Of a stretch of 64,000 nucleotides of DNA, positions 9,680-18,779 are shown in pieces; within the stretch, counting starts at the first letter, position 1; every line of letters begins with the position of its first letter. The DNA lies in the NCBI RefSeq assembly GCF_024346375.1, contig NZ_JAGQCV010000008.1, forward strand, positions 1 through 64,000. The letters run 5' to 3'. The DNA comes from Synechococcus sp. ATX 2A4 (GTDB lineage Bacteria; Cyanobacteriota; Cyanobacteriia; PCC-6307; Cyanobiaceae). The position numbers and the translations under genes were made by a program. The notes under the pieces were generated by a model, which was not told the DNA's origin, did not search any database, and saw only the letters and a program-made list of their open reading frames with translations.

Positions 9680-9838
9680 TCAGGAGCGCCGGCCCGCCAG
9701 CAACCAACCGCCCGCGATCAGCGGCAGCCAGATCCAGCCCTTCAACGCGAAGACCGGCGTAAACACGCGCACCACCGGGTCGAGGAGGACGTCGAAACCG
9801 GTGAGCAGGACCAGGATCAGCAGGATCAGCCAGAGCAT
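9680..9838 (-). CDS. small hydrophobic membrane protein
   Basis: About 52 residues with two membrane segments, an N-terminal one (MLWLILLILVLLTGFDVLL) and a C-terminal one (WIWLPLIAGGWLLAG), separated by a short loop, and a basic C-terminus. The function is unknown. An in-frame ATG at 9859 would add seven residues and overlap the upstream Sua5 stop by 14 bases, so translation is probably coupled. It is the last gene of the dprA-prmC-Sua5 operon. Confidence 0.6.
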   Translation of the reverse strand: MLWLILLILVLLTGFDVLLDPVVRVFTPVFALKGWIWLPLIAGGWLLAGRRS

Positions 9839-9845
9839 TGCCGCA

Positions 9846-10478
9846 TCATGGCGCGCCATTGATGGGCACCACAGCCCCACGGCGCAGCACCTCCCAGCCG
9901 CCGCCTGGAAGCCAGCGGAGCACCGTGCTGGCCTGACCTGCCATCGACGGCCACGGCAACGGAGCCAGGATTGGCAACCCGCTGAACACCGCGGCAACCT
10001 CGGAAGGGGTGCGGCAGGGAGCCTCGCCAGAGCGATTGGCGCTTGTGGTTGCCAGCGGACCGGTGCGCCGCAGCAGATCCAAAGCCGAAGCACAGGCCGG
10101 AATCCGCAAACCAAGGGAGATTCCCTGCTTGGGTGCACTGGGCTGAAGGGCCTCAACAATCGGGCCGCTCGCCGGCAGCACGAGGGTTACCGCGCCCGGC
10201 CAGCAGCGCCCCGCCATCTCCAGCCAGGCAGACTGCAAAGGCTGGTGCAACGCCGCAAATAACGGCTCTGCATCAGCCCCCATGAGGATGAGCGGCTTGC
10301 CTTCGGGGCGCTGCTTGAGACGCCAGATCTGGGCGGCCGCATGAGGCTGGCTGCCAAGAGCGGGAAGGGTGTCGGTAGGAAACACCGTTGCTCCGCCCTT
10401 GGCGAGATGTTCGGCCAGAGCCGCTGGCCCGAGGGTGAAGGGCTGGGAAAAGCCAGGAGCAGGAGTCGGATCAATCAT
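9846..10478 (-). CDS. L-threonylcarbamoyladenylate synthase (Sua5/YrdC family)
   Basis: The family makes threonylcarbamoyl-AMP from threonine, bicarbonate and ATP for the t6A37 modification of tRNAs reading ANN codons. In this 210-residue protein the YrdC fold is seen as GGATVFPTDTLPALG, LKQRPEGKPLILM, PGAVTLVLPA, GLRIP and TTSANRSGE. The start at 10478 overlaps the prmC stop by 8 bases. It lacks the extra C-terminal Sua5 domain, so it is the short YrdC-like form. Confidence 0.87.
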   Translation of the reverse strand: MIDPTPAPGFSQPFTLGPAALAEHLAKGGATVFPTDTLPALGSQPHAAAQIWRLKQRPEGKPLILMGADAEPLFAALHQPLQSAWLEMAGRCWPGAVTLVLPASGPIVEALQPSAPKQGISLGLRIPACASALDLLRRTGPLATTSANRSGEAPCRTPSEVAAVFSGLPILAPLPWPSMAGQASTVLRWLPGGGWEVLRRGAVVPINGAP

Positions 10479-11463
10479 CGAGCGATAGCGGGCGGCGGGC
10501 CTGGACGAAGCGGCAATGCCCTTCCAGATCTTTGTGGGCCACCACCGCTTCCAGGCCTGCAGCGCTGAGCAGGGAGCACACGGCAGAGGATTGGTCGTGG
10601 TGATGCTCAAGCAGCAGCCAGCCCCCGGGGGCGAGGGCCTGGAGAGCTCCGGCGGCAATCGAGCGGACTGCATCGAGGCCATCGGCACCTCCATCGAGGG
10701 CGAGATGGGGTTCGTGCCAGCGCACCACGGGGTCAAGCAGGCTCACGTCGGCCGAGGGGATGTAAGGGGGGTTGCTCAGCACCAGATCCAGCTGGCCCCA
10801 GACAACCTCAAGGGGCGCCCACCAGGACCCTTTCAGCTGTGCGACCCGGCCCCTGACACCGGCACGCTGGAGATTGGCATCGGTGTGGTGGAGCGCTTCG
10901 GCCGAGCAATCCACCGCGCACCCCTGGGCCTCAGGGAAGGCCAGCGCCAGCGCTACTGCCAGGCAGCCGGAACCGGAGCCAAGATCAGCCCAGCGGCGCG
11001 GCCAGCCTGCAGGCAGGGCGCGGGCGTGCTCCAAGGCCAACTCCACCAGCAACTCCGTTTCCTGGCGCGGAATCAGGGCACCGGGCCCCACAAGTAGCTC
11101 AAGATCGCGCCACGGGCACACTCCCACTAAGTATTGAAGAGGGATTTTCTCGCTGAGGTGGCGGTGCCAGAGCCCCTCAATCTCCCCGAGACTGCAACCC
11201 AGAACCACGCTGAGCTCAGGCTGAAGGCGCAGGCGATGCCGGCTGTGGCCATCCACACCGCCGGCAAGATCCAGCAGCCAATCAAAATCGGCAGGGGCTC
11301 CCCCTAAGCGAAGGAGCTCACGGCGCCACGGCCAGAGCTCCGTGCCGCTGAGCCGCTCTTGCTCTGGGGAGGCTGCAAAATGTGCCGACACAGCAGCAGA
11401 AGCCTTTGGTGAACCTGGAACGGCGATGGGGTTGCGGAGGGCGGATGCGGAAAGGCTAAGCAA
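10471..11463 (-). CDS. prmC: peptide chain release factor N5-glutamine methyltransferase
   Basis: PrmC methylates the glutamine of the GGQ motif in release factors RF1 and RF2. Hallmarks are the N-terminal helical domain with PLQYLVG, IPRQETELLVE, the S-adenosylmethionine loop DLGSGSGCLAVALAL, and the catalytic NPPYIPSADV. The 330-residue reading includes a 30-40 residue N-terminal tail that may be overcalled. It overlaps the dprA stop by 8 bases and the next start likewise, showing tight translational coupling. Confidence 0.92.
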   Translation of the reverse strand: MLSLSASALRNPIAVPGSPKASAAVSAHFAASPEQERLSGTELWPWRRELLRLGGAPADFDWLLDLAGGVDGHSRHRLRLQPELSVVLGCSLGEIEGLWHRHLSEKIPLQYLVGVCPWRDLELLVGPGALIPRQETELLVELALEHARALPAGWPRRWADLGSGSGCLAVALALAFPEAQGCAVDCSAEALHHTDANLQRAGVRGRVAQLKGSWWAPLEVVWGQLDLVLSNPPYIPSADVSLLDPVVRWHEPHLALDGGADGLDAVRSIAAGALQALAPGGWLLLEHHHDQSSAVCSLLSAAGLEAVVAHKDLEGHCRFVQARRPLSLDD

Positions 11464-12709
11464 AGCTGCCGTTGGCGGGCCGCCAGTACAAACCCGGCTC
11501 GGCGCTGATCAGCCCCGCCAGCTCCAGATCCAGCAGCAGGCTTGACAGATGGGCTGGAGGCTCTCCAAGGGCCTGAGAAAGGTGCTCGAGCGAGGCCCCG
11601 CTGCCCAGGGCGGCGAGCAGGCGACGCTGCGGCTCCGGCAGTGCCCCCACACTGCAAGGGGCCAAGGCCGCGGCCTCCTCAGCCTGGTTCTGAGCCGCTA
11701 GCAGCGGGCCGGGGCCCAGTTGGCGCACCAGATCGCCTGGCTGCAGCAATGGTGTGGCGCCTTGCAGCAGCAACCGGTTGCTCCCTTGGGCAGACACCTT
11801 TGCCGCATCGGCCGGCACCACCCACAGAGGCAGGCCCTGCTCCCAGGCCAGAGCTGCGGAATGCAGCGCACCGCTCTTGAAGGGGCACTCGATCACGACC
11901 ACCGCCTTGGCGAGAGCCACCTGCAGGCGATTACGGGCGGCGAAGTGGCCACGCTGAACCGAGGCCCCCGGGGGTTGCTCCGTGATCAGCAGCCCTCTGG
12001 CGGCCACAGCCTGCTGCAGGGGCCCGTGATGGCGGGGATAAGCGCGCCTTAGCGGGGTGCCGAGCACCGCCACAGGCTTGCCACCGTTCGCCAGGCAGCC
12101 CCGATGGGCGGCGGCATCGATGCCATCGGCGAGGCCACTCACCACCGGCCAGCCCGCCGCGGCCAGGGCGGCACCCACCGCCTCCGCCATCGCCAGGCCA
12201 TGCAGGGATGGGTTGCGAGTGCCCACGACAGCCACCGCCTCACGGCGGCGCAACAACGGCCACAACGTTCCCTGCCCTTGCCAATGAATCGCCAGGGGCG
12301 GCCGTTCCAGGGAGGCGAATGCCAGCGGACTGGCGGGATCCCCGGGGAGCAGCACCCGGCGCATGCCCGCTGGCACCGGCCTGGCGGCAGCAACCGGATC
12401 GGTGCCGTGTCGCCGCCGATGGCCCTCCACAGCGGCCAGCAACGCGGCACCAAACCCAGGCACAGCAGCCAGATCAGCGGCCGGAGCCTTCCAGGCCTCT
12501 GCGAGGGAACCGAATCGCTGCTCCAGCAACTCAAGCCGACGGATTCCCAGGCCTGGGCAGCCCGCCCAGAGCAGCCACCAGCCCCGGCGCCGTTCTGGCC
12601 AGGCCAGGCCCACCGCGGGGGCGACCTTGCTACAACCGGCACCTCGGGGCGATGGGCGCAGCGCAGCGGCAGAACCCCGAGGAAAGCTGACGGCGACAAG
12701 CTCTCCCAT
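11456..12709 (-). CDS. dprA: DNA processing protein DprA
   Basis: DprA loads RecA on incoming single-stranded DNA during natural transformation. The Rossmann-type core is clear: VAVVGTRNPSLHGLAMAEAV, VVSGLADGIDAAAHRGCL, GKPVAVLGTPLRRAYP, and a DNA-processing tail ending in a winged-helix-like region (about residues 350-417). The first 35-40 residues are unlike the family, so the start could lie internally. The ATG at 12709 lies 15 bases downstream of a LexA-type palindrome (12725-12738), suggesting SOS control of the whole operon. Confidence 0.92.
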   Translation of the reverse strand: MGELVAVSFPRGSAAALRPSPRGAGCSKVAPAVGLAWPERRRGWWLLWAGCPGLGIRRLELLEQRFGSLAEAWKAPAADLAAVPGFGAALLAAVEGHRRRHGTDPVAAARPVPAGMRRVLLPGDPASPLAFASLERPPLAIHWQGQGTLWPLLRRREAVAVVGTRNPSLHGLAMAEAVGAALAAAGWPVVSGLADGIDAAAHRGCLANGGKPVAVLGTPLRRAYPRHHGPLQQAVAARGLLITEQPPGASVQRGHFAARNRLQVALAKAVVVIECPFKSGALHSAALAWEQGLPLWVVPADAAKVSAQGSNRLLLQGATPLLQPGDLVRQLGPGPLLAAQNQAEEAAALAPCSVGALPEPQRRLLAALGSGASLEHLSQALGEPPAHLSSLLLDLELAGLISAEPGLYWRPANGSFA

Positions 12710-12724
12710 CCAGCCAAAGAAGTC

Positions 12725-12738
12725 AGTACACTTGTACT
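12725..12738. promoter_or_regulatory. candidate LexA (SOS) box upstream of dprA
   Basis: The 14-mer AGTACACTTGTACT is a 5-bp inverted repeat with a 4-base spacer and agrees at every position with the cyanobacterial LexA consensus as I remember it (AGTAC, W N W, TGTACT). It overlaps the stop codon of the thioesterase gene and ends 16 bases before the dprA ATG, a position where a repressor would cover the promoter or block initiation. Binding is inferred, not shown. Confidence 0.75.
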
Positions 12739-13210
12739 ATGGCATAGCCGTCATGGGTCCTCGCCGCAAGGCTGCCAGGGCCTTCGCCAGGTCGGCGGGT
12801 GGTTGGCGTCGCAGCCGCCGCTGCGGAGCGCCCCCGAGGGGATCGGGCCTGGATTCCACCAGCACAAGCTCCACCCGCGCAGTGGCGGCCACATGCCTTC
12901 CAACTCCCACGAACCTGCTGCACCAGGGCAGTCGCAACCCCTGCGCCGCGCCCACCATGCTCTCGATATCGACACTGTCGCCGTGCTGGAGCGGGCGGCG
13001 ATAGTCGATGGTGAGCGAAACCACTGGCAACTCCAGCCCCCTTTCGGAAAGCGTCCGATAGGGCAATCCCACCGCCGCCAACGCCTCCACCCGTGCCTCC
13101 TCCAACCAGCGGAGGTAGGCCCCATGCCACATCACACCCGCGTGATCCGTGTGCTGGGGCAGCACGCGGCGGGTCAATCGCCAGGGCCAGGTCGGATCAA
13201 GAGCGTCCAT
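12737..13210 (-). CDS. 4HBT hot-dog thioesterase
   Basis: A 157-residue acyl-CoA thioesterase of the 4-hydroxybenzoyl-CoA type. The signature QHTDHAGVMWHGAYLRWLEEAR contains the conserved Asp and the Tyr/Trp region at the catalytic helix, followed by LTIDYRRPLQHGDSV. In cyanobacteria a close relative hydrolyses 1,4-dihydroxy-2-naphthoyl-CoA in phylloquinone synthesis, and that is the best guess. The ATG at 13210 gives the usual length; the open frame extends further upstream without homology. The last codon overlaps the LexA box of dprA. Confidence 0.82.
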   Translation of the reverse strand: MDALDPTWPWRLTRRVLPQHTDHAGVMWHGAYLRWLEEARVEALAAVGLPYRTLSERGLELPVVSLTIDYRRPLQHGDSVDIESMVGAAQGLRLPWCSRFVGVGRHVAATARVELVLVESRPDPLGGAPQRRLRRQPPADLAKALAALRRGPMTAMP

Positions 13211-13281
13211 TACGACCTCGACAGGGCAAGGCTGCTGGCCGCGGAGGCGGCCATAGGCTGATTTTGAACCGTGACGCCCCC

Positions 13282-14133
13282 GTGTTTCGCAACCTTTTGA
13301 TCGCCGATTCCGGCAAGGGCCATGTGGAGGAAATGGTGCGCATGCTGCGCGACCTCCCGGCCTTCCGGCAGGCACGGCTCAACCTGCTCCATGTGGTGCC
13401 CGAGCAGTCGGGGGAAACCGTGCAGGAGCACTGGCAGCGGGCCGGCGGCCTGATGGCGGAGGCCGTTCAGCGCCTGGGCCTCAATCCCACCGATGTGAAC
13501 ACGATCATCCGCCAGGGGGATGCCAAGCAGACCGTGCTGAAGGTGGCAGAAGAGCTCGATGCCGACCTGATCGTGATGGGGTCGCGCGGCCTTGGGCGGC
13601 TGCAGTCGATCCTGGCCAACAGCTCCAGCCAATACGTCTTCCAACTGTCCACCCGGCCCATGCTGCTGGTCCGCGACGACCTTTACGTCCGGCATGTCAA
13701 CAGGGTGATGGTGACCATCGATGGCACCGGCGTGGGCGATGACGCCCTCAAGATTGCCTGCGAGTTGGTGAAGGAGATTCCCGGTGGCACGCTCACCGGT
13801 GTGCACGTGAGCCGCCAGCAACTGGCACCGAGCCGAGGGGGGAAAACCCCTGCAGACGAGGTGCTGGAGAAAGCCAAGCAGCGCGCCCGCAGCTTTGGAG
13901 TGGAGCTCAAAGGAGTGCACCGCGATGGCAACGATGTGGGGCGGGAAGTGTGCACGGCTGCCAAGGAGATCGAGGCTGATCTGCTGGTGATTGCCTCTCA
14001 GGATCGCCGCCCATTGGTGGCCAAGGCGCTGGTGGACATTGATCGGTTGCTGGGGAACTCGGTAAGCGACTTCATCCGGGTCCACGCTCCTGCGCCGGTG
14101 CTACTGGTGCGCGAACCAGAACGCCGCGACTGA
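13282..14133 (+). CDS. tandem universal stress protein
   Basis: This 283-residue protein carries two UspA domains in tandem. The first ends with a typical nucleotide-binding signature VMGSRGLGRLQSILANSSSQ; the second (from about residue 135) is more divergent, ending PAPVLLVREP, and lacks a clear G-2X-G-9X-G motif. The GTG at 13282 gives an N-terminus FRNLLIADSGKGH that begins directly with the first beta-strand, so it is preferred to a TTG 18 bases upstream. It is divergent from the thioesterase gene (71 bases apart). The biological role is unknown. Confidence 0.85.
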   Translation: MFRNLLIADSGKGHVEEMVRMLRDLPAFRQARLNLLHVVPEQSGETVQEHWQRAGGLMAEAVQRLGLNPTDVNTIIRQGDAKQTVLKVAEELDADLIVMGSRGLGRLQSILANSSSQYVFQLSTRPMLLVRDDLYVRHVNRVMVTIDGTGVGDDALKIACELVKEIPGGTLTGVHVSRQQLAPSRGGKTPADEVLEKAKQRARSFGVELKGVHRDGNDVGREVCTAAKEIEADLLVIASQDRRPLVAKALVDIDRLLGNSVSDFIRVHAPAPVLLVREPERRD

Positions 14134-14426
14134 AAACGGAAGCCCCTCACCCCTCAATGGGGGTGCTTCACGCGGTTGTGATCGTCACGGGCACCCCTGC
14201 AAAAGGAACAGCCTGTTGCCCCCAACCGCCGCACCGTGGCTGTGAAGCGGGATCACTGTGAACGGGGATCACTGTGAACGGGGATCTCCGGGAAGTGGGA
14301 TCTCTGAAGGGCGAACGTCAAGTTCGCATTCCTGCCAAAAGGCTTCCTTAACAAAAATTTTCTTGCCAGAAAATCCCCCCAGGCAAGACCTGCGGGCGTT
14401 CCGGGATGTTAGAGCCAGGACTGTGC
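14134..14426. other. intergenic region with a short tandem repeat
   Basis: No gene is seen between the universal stress protein and psbM, which converge here. Just after the first gene there is an imperfect hairpin with GAAGC/GCTTC ends. At 14251-14282 a 16-bp unit, GATCACTGTGAACGGG, occurs twice in direct tandem and is followed by the start of a third copy. Its role is unknown. Confidence 0.6.
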
Positions 14427-14534
14427 TCAGCCCTGCTGACGGCTGTTGGTCTGGATGTAGAGGATGATCAGAAAAATGGCCGGGACCAGCACGAACAACA
14501 GGCTGGCCACGAAACCGAGATCGTTGGTTTCCAT
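14427..14534 (-). CDS. psbM: photosystem II protein M
   Basis: A 35-residue single-span thylakoid protein of the photosystem II dimer interface. The translation starts [20 protein letters not shown] and ends [11 protein letters not shown], an almost exact PsbM. It lies 45 bases downstream of the ferredoxin-like gene on the same strand, and may be co-transcribed. Confidence 0.96.
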   Translation of the reverse strand: METNDLGFVASLLFVLVPAIFLIILYIQTNSRQQG

Positions 14535-14579
14535 CAAGGCATGGAGGACTCAGCGGACCGTATCACCATTGCCCAGCCC

Positions 14580-15035
14580 TTACGGAAGCCCTTCATCCGT
14601 CGTTGTGGTCGTGGCCTCCCCTTCCTCAGGCTCAGCGGGCGCTTCCACCACAGGCCAGCTGGTGGGCCCCTCCGGCAAGAGTTGCTGATGGGCCTCCGCA
14701 AGCCGCCGGTCGCCGTCCTGCAGAGCCACCTGGGGGCGCGTGACCACAATCACTGAGTGCTGAACGAGCGCCTGACAAGCCAGACGCCAGTTCTCAGGGC
14801 GTTTGAGCAGCTTCCGCTCCTCCACAGCCGTGCGCGGGGTCAGGGTGGCGGCGCCCGTTACCGGCTCCTCGACCGCCACAAAGCAAGTAATGCACTGGCC
14901 GCAGCCGCCGCAATTACCCAACTTCCCCTTCAGCCCATAGATCTCCACCCCTTCGCGCAGTGCCACCTCCCGCAGGTTTTCGCCGGGATAACAGGTGACA
15001 TCGCGGCCTTCGCGAACAAAGCGGATCACGGGCAT
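14580..15035 (-). CDS. [2Fe-2S] ferredoxin with an extended C-terminus
   Basis: A 151-residue ferredoxin-like protein. The beta-grasp N-terminus (PVIRFVREGRDVTCYPGENL) leads to the cluster-binding loop GNCGGCGQCITCF, with the last ligand in RLACQ. The tail of about 45 residues is rich in Glu, Pro and Thr and is not needed for the cluster. It is not the major photosynthetic PetF, whose loop and length differ. It is placed immediately before psbM, an association I recall from other picocyanobacteria. Confidence 0.88.
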   Translation of the reverse strand: MPVIRFVREGRDVTCYPGENLREVALREGVEIYGLKGKLGNCGGCGQCITCFVAVEEPVTGAATLTPRTAVEERKLLKRPENWRLACQALVQHSVIVVTRPQVALQDGDRRLAEAHQQLLPEGPTSWPVVEAPAEPEEGEATTTTTDEGLP

Positions 15036-15258
15036 GGAGGAACGGCTCGAACAGCCCCATTGTGCTCTCCAGGTTGCGAAATGTAACTACACCACCGCAA
15101 CAGAGCCAGACCCCGTATCACGGCTCGTTTCAGCTGCCTTGATGGTCCCTCCGCAAAGGAAGGAAACCCTTACGATCGCCAGCACGGAACGATCCATCTG
15201 ATCGTCCGCTGCTTGGGCTTCACCCTTGCAGCCGTTTGTTTCCCCGGACCTAACCCCC
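15036..15258. promoter_or_regulatory. divergent promoter region between the ferredoxin gene and psbB
   Basis: The 223 bases between the two divergent starts contain no open frame of interest and must hold the promoters of both transcripts. I could not pick a convincing -10/-35 pair by eye. An A/G-rich AAAGGAAGGAAA stretch lies at about 15155-15166. Confidence 0.45.
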
Positions 15259-16818
15259 ATGGGATTGCCCTGGTATCGGGTGCACACGGTCGTGATCAAC
15301 GACCCGGGCCGCCTTCTGGCCGTGCACCTCATGCACACCGCTCTTGTCGCCGGCTGGGCCGGCTCCATGGCGCTTTACGAGCTCGCCATCTTCGATCCCT
15401 CCGACCCGGTGCTCAACCCCATGTGGCGCCAGGGCATGTTTGTGATGCCCTTCATGGCCCGCCTTGGGGTCACAGGCAGCTGGGGAGGCTGGAGCGTCAC
15501 CGGTGAAACCGGTGTCGACCCAGGCTTCTGGAGCTTCGAGGGCGTTGCCGCTGCTCACATCATTTTCAGTGGCCTGCTGTTCCTTGCCGCCATCTGGCAC
15601 TGGACCTACTGGGATCTCGAGATCTGGCAGGACCCACGCACCGGTGAGCCCGCCCTCGATCTGCCAAAGATCTTCGGCATCCACCTCCTGCTGGCCGGCC
15701 TCGGTTGCTTCGGCTTCGGAGCCTTCCACCTCACCGGGGTCTTCGGCCCTGGCATGTGGGTGTCCGATGCCTACGGCCTCACCGGACACTTAGAGCCTGT
15801 TCAGCCTTCATGGGGGCCCGAAGGATTCAATCCTTTCAACCCCGGCGGAATCGTGGCTCACCACATTGCTGCGGGGATCGTGGGCATCATCGCCGGCATC
15901 TTCCACATCACCACTCGCCCCCCAGAGCGCCTCTACAAGGCCCTGCGGATGGGCAACATCGAAACTGTGCTCGCCAGCGCGATCGCAGCTGTATTTTTTG
16001 CCGCCTTCATCGTGGCCGGTACCATGTGGTACGGCTCCGCGGCCACTCCGGTCGAGCTGTTCGGCCCCACCCGCTACCAGTGGGATCAGAGCTACTTCAA
16101 AACCGAGATCAACCGCCGAGTGGCCACGGCCATGGAGGCCGGAGCTAGCAAGGAAGAGGCTTACGCCTCTATTCCTGAGAAGCTCGCCTTCTTCGACTAC
16201 GTGGGCAACAGCCCTGCCAAGGGCGGCCTGTTCCGTGTCGGTCCGATGGTCAACGGTGATGGCCTGCCCACCAGCTGGCTGGGTCACATCAGCTTCACCG
16301 ACAAAGAAGGGCGTGATCTGCAAGTCCGACGCCTGCCCAACTTCTTCGAGAACTTCCCTGTCATCCTGGAAGACAGCACGGGCATCGTCCGGGCTGACAT
16401 CCCCTTCCGACGCGCCGAGGCGAAGTACTCCTTTGAGCAGACGGGCGTTACCGCCACCGTCTACGGCGGTGCCCTCGACGGCCAGACCTTTACAGACCCT
16501 GCGGACGTGAAGCGCCTGGCACGCAAGGCCCAGCTGGGTGAAGCCTTCGAATTCGATCGCGACACCTACCACTCCGATGGCACCTTCCGCAGCTCCCCGC
16601 GCGGCTGGTTCACCTTCGGGCATGCCACCTTCGCTCTGCTCTTCTTCTTCGGCCACATCTGGCACGGGGCTCGCACCCTTTACCGCGATGTGTTCGCAGG
16701 CATCGACCCTGATCTTGGCGAGCAGGTCGAATTCGGCCTCTTCCAGAAACTCGGTGACCGCTCCACACGTCGGATCCCCGAGGGCTTCGTGCCCCCGGCC
16801 GGCAGCCCCCTCAGCTGA
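15259..16818 (+). CDS. psbB: photosystem II CP47 chlorophyll apoprotein
   Basis: CP47 is the inner antenna of photosystem II. The 519-residue protein starts [20 protein letters not shown], has six membrane segments with paired histidines for chlorophyll, and the large lumenal loop E between segments five and six. The end, [16 protein letters not shown], is close to other cyanobacterial CP47 tails. An in-frame ATG 33 bases earlier gives a non-homologous extension and was not used. psbT follows after 24 bases. Confidence 0.98.
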   Translation: MGLPWYRVHTVVINDPGRLLAVHLMHTALVAGWAGSMALYELAIFDPSDPVLNPMWRQGMFVMPFMARLGVTGSWGGWSVTGETGVDPGFWSFEGVAAAHIIFSGLLFLAAIWHWTYWDLEIWQDPRTGEPALDLPKIFGIHLLLAGLGCFGFGAFHLTGVFGPGMWVSDAYGLTGHLEPVQPSWGPEGFNPFNPGGIVAHHIAAGIVGIIAGIFHITTRPPERLYKALRMGNIETVLASAIAAVFFAAFIVAGTMWYGSAATPVELFGPTRYQWDQSYFKTEINRRVATAMEAGASKEEAYASIPEKLAFFDYVGNSPAKGGLFRVGPMVNGDGLPTSWLGHISFTDKEGRDLQVRRLPNFFENFPVILEDSTGIVRADIPFRRAEAKYSFEQTGVTATVYGGALDGQTFTDPADVKRLARKAQLGEAFEFDRDTYHSDGTFRSSPRGWFTFGHATFALLFFFGHIWHGARTLYRDVFAGIDPDLGEQVEFGLFQKLGDRSTRRIPEGFVPPAGSPLS

Positions 16819-16842
16819 TCGTCCCTTCGCCCGAGAACCTCG

Positions 16843-16938
16843 ATGGAGAGCTTCGCCTACATCCTGATCCTGACCCTGGCGATCGCCACACTGTTCTTCG
16901 CCATCGCCTTCCGCGATCCCCCGAAGATCGGTAAGTGA
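16843..16938 (+). CDS. psbT: photosystem II protein T
   Basis: A 31-residue single-span protein at the photosystem II dimer interface: [20 protein letters not shown] followed by [11 protein letters not shown]. Sequence and position directly downstream of psbB are the standard ones. It is followed by an intrinsic terminator. Confidence 0.96.
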   Translation: MESFAYILILTLAIATLFFAIAFRDPPKIGK

Positions 16939-16953
16939 TCCCAGTCCAGCTCT

Positions 16954-16976
16954 GCCCCCGCCCCGGCGGGGGCTTT
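16954..16976 (+). terminator. intrinsic terminator of psbB-psbT
   Basis: A 7-bp stem GCCCCCG / CGGGGGC with a 6-base loop is followed by TTTCTC, 15 bases after the psbT stop. The T-run is short. Confidence 0.7.
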
Positions 16977-17089
16977 CTCATGCCCAGAGGAGGGCCAGGG
17001 GAAGGGTAGAAAAGCTGAGGGCGAGGACCCTTTTCATTGAATGAATGTCTGCGTACAATTGATAAGCGCAATTTGCGGCGAAACAAGGG

Positions 17090-17593
17090 ATGCAATGTCC
17101 CTCCTGCCAACACACCGACAGCCGGGTGCTCGAATCCCGTTCCGCCGACGGAGGCAGGAGTGTGCGTCGCCGCAGGGAATGCCTCAACTGCGAAGCCCGC
17201 TTCACCACCTATGAGCGGGTCGAAACGGTGCCGGTCACTGTGGTCAAACGCAACGGCCACCGGGAATTGTTCAGCCGCGAAAAGCTGCTGCACGGCCTGA
17301 TCCGCGCCTGCGAGAAAACCGGCCTGGAGCCGGCACGGCTGGAAACCGTGATCGACGAAATCGAGCTCCAGCTTCAGCAACGCGGAGGCCGCGAGGTAAC
17401 CAGCGCCGAGATCGGCGAGCTCGTGCTCCAACAGCTCGGCGAGATGAGCGAGGTGGCCTACGTGCGCTTCGCCTCCGTCTATCGCCAGTTTCAGGGCATC
17501 AGTGATTTCGTTTCCGCCCTGGAAGGGCTGAGCCGGCGTCCCACCAAGCGCCGCAACGACGGATCGAGCCCCGCACTGGCCATCTTGAACTGA
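17090..17593 (+). CDS. nrdR: transcriptional repressor NrdR
   Basis: NrdR represses ribonucleotide reductase genes in response to ATP/dATP. The 167-residue protein has the N-terminal zinc ribbon ([13 protein letters not shown] with the second pair CLNC) and the ATP-cone domain starting [20 protein letters not shown]. The C-terminus extends about 15 residues beyond the usual end. Confidence 0.95.
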   Translation: MQCPSCQHTDSRVLESRSADGGRSVRRRRECLNCEARFTTYERVETVPVTVVKRNGHRELFSREKLLHGLIRACEKTGLEPARLETVIDEIELQLQQRGGREVTSAEIGELVLQQLGEMSEVAYVRFASVYRQFQGISDFVSALEGLSRRPTKRRNDGSSPALAILN

Positions 17594-17691
17594 CGGTCGC
17601 GCCGATTCGTATAGTCGGAGATTGGGTTTGCGCTGTCGGCGGGCAGCCAGGCCGAACCTTCGCTCTGCCACAGGCAGACCGCCACTCCTTC

Positions 17692-18747
17692 ATGACCGTG
17701 ACCCCTTCCGACATCAGCAGCGCCGAGGCCGACCTCGAACTGATCGACACCGCCGCCACTGATCTGGACCTCGACATTCCGGAAGAGGTTCCCACCGCTG
17801 ACGACCCCTCCAGCCGCGCTGCAAGCCGCGACGCCGATGGGGCCGGTTTCACCCTGGAGGAGTTCGCCTCTCTTCTCAGCAAGTACGACTACAACTTCAA
17901 ACCCGGCGACGTGGTGAATGGCACCGTGTTCGCCATGGAGCCCAAGGGCGCCATGATCGACATCGGCGCCAAGACGGCCGCCTTCATGCCTCTCCAGGAG
18001 GTCTCGATCAACCGCGTCGAGAACCTCAGCGACGTGCTGGAGCCCGGTGAGGTTCGCGAATTCTTCATCCTCAGCGAGGAGAACGAAGACGGCCAGCTCA
18101 CCCTCTCGATCCGTCGCATTGAGTACCAGCGGGCCTGGGAGCGCGTGCGTCAGCTCCAGAAGGAAGACGCCACCATCTACAGCGAAGTGTTTGCCACCAA
18201 CCGCGGCGGTGCCCTGGTGCGGGTCGAAGGCCTGCGCGGCTTCATCCCCGGCAGCCACATCAGCACCCGCAAGCCGAAGGAAGATCTCGTCGCCGACTTC
18301 CTGCCCCTGAAGTTCCTGGAGGTGGACGAGGAGCGCAACCGCCTGGTGCTCAGCCATCGCCGCGCCCTGGTGGAGCGCAAGATGAATCGTCTGGAAGTGG
18401 GCGAAGTGGTGATCGGCACCGTACGCGGCATCAAGCCCTACGGAGCCTTCATCGACATCGGCGGGGTCAGCGGTCTGCTGCACATCTCCGAGATCAGCCA
18501 CGAGCACATCGAGACACCCCACACGGTGCTCAATGTGAACGATCAGATGAAGGTGATGATCATCGACCTCGACGCCGAACGGGGCCGCATCTCCCTCTCC
18601 ACCAAGGCTCTCGAGCCGGAACCCGGGGACATGCTCACGGATCCACAGAAGGTGTTCGACAAGGCCGAGGAAATGGCCGCCCGCTACAAGCAGATGCTGC
18701 TCGAGCAGGCCGAGGAGAACGAGCCGATGGGCGTCACCCTCGACTGA
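17692..18747 (+). CDS. rpsA: 30S ribosomal protein S1
   Basis: The 351-residue protein holds three S1 RNA-binding repeats (about residues 70-140, 155-225, 235-305), best seen in GDVVNGTVFAMEPKGAMIDI and GEVVIGTVRGIKPYGAFIDI. This short three-repeat form is typical of cyanobacteria and chloroplasts, versus six repeats in E. coli. The acidic N-terminal 55 residues are variable. Confidence 0.93.
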   Translation: MTVTPSDISSAEADLELIDTAATDLDLDIPEEVPTADDPSSRAASRDADGAGFTLEEFASLLSKYDYNFKPGDVVNGTVFAMEPKGAMIDIGAKTAAFMPLQEVSINRVENLSDVLEPGEVREFFILSEENEDGQLTLSIRRIEYQRAWERVRQLQKEDATIYSEVFATNRGGALVRVEGLRGFIPGSHISTRKPKEDLVADFLPLKFLEVDEERNRLVLSHRRALVERKMNRLEVGEVVIGTVRGIKPYGAFIDIGGVSGLLHISEISHEHIETPHTVLNVNDQMKVMIIDLDAERGRISLSTKALEPEPGDMLTDPQKVFDKAEEMAARYKQMLLEQAEENEPMGVTLD

Positions 18748-18779
18748 GCGCCATAACCTGGGGCGCCTGCACCGATCCG

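Noticed and set aside
9680-10159. 159-residue minus-strand frame including the small membrane protein
   Set aside because: Its first two thirds lie within the Sua5 gene in another frame and lack homology; only the last 52 residues look real.
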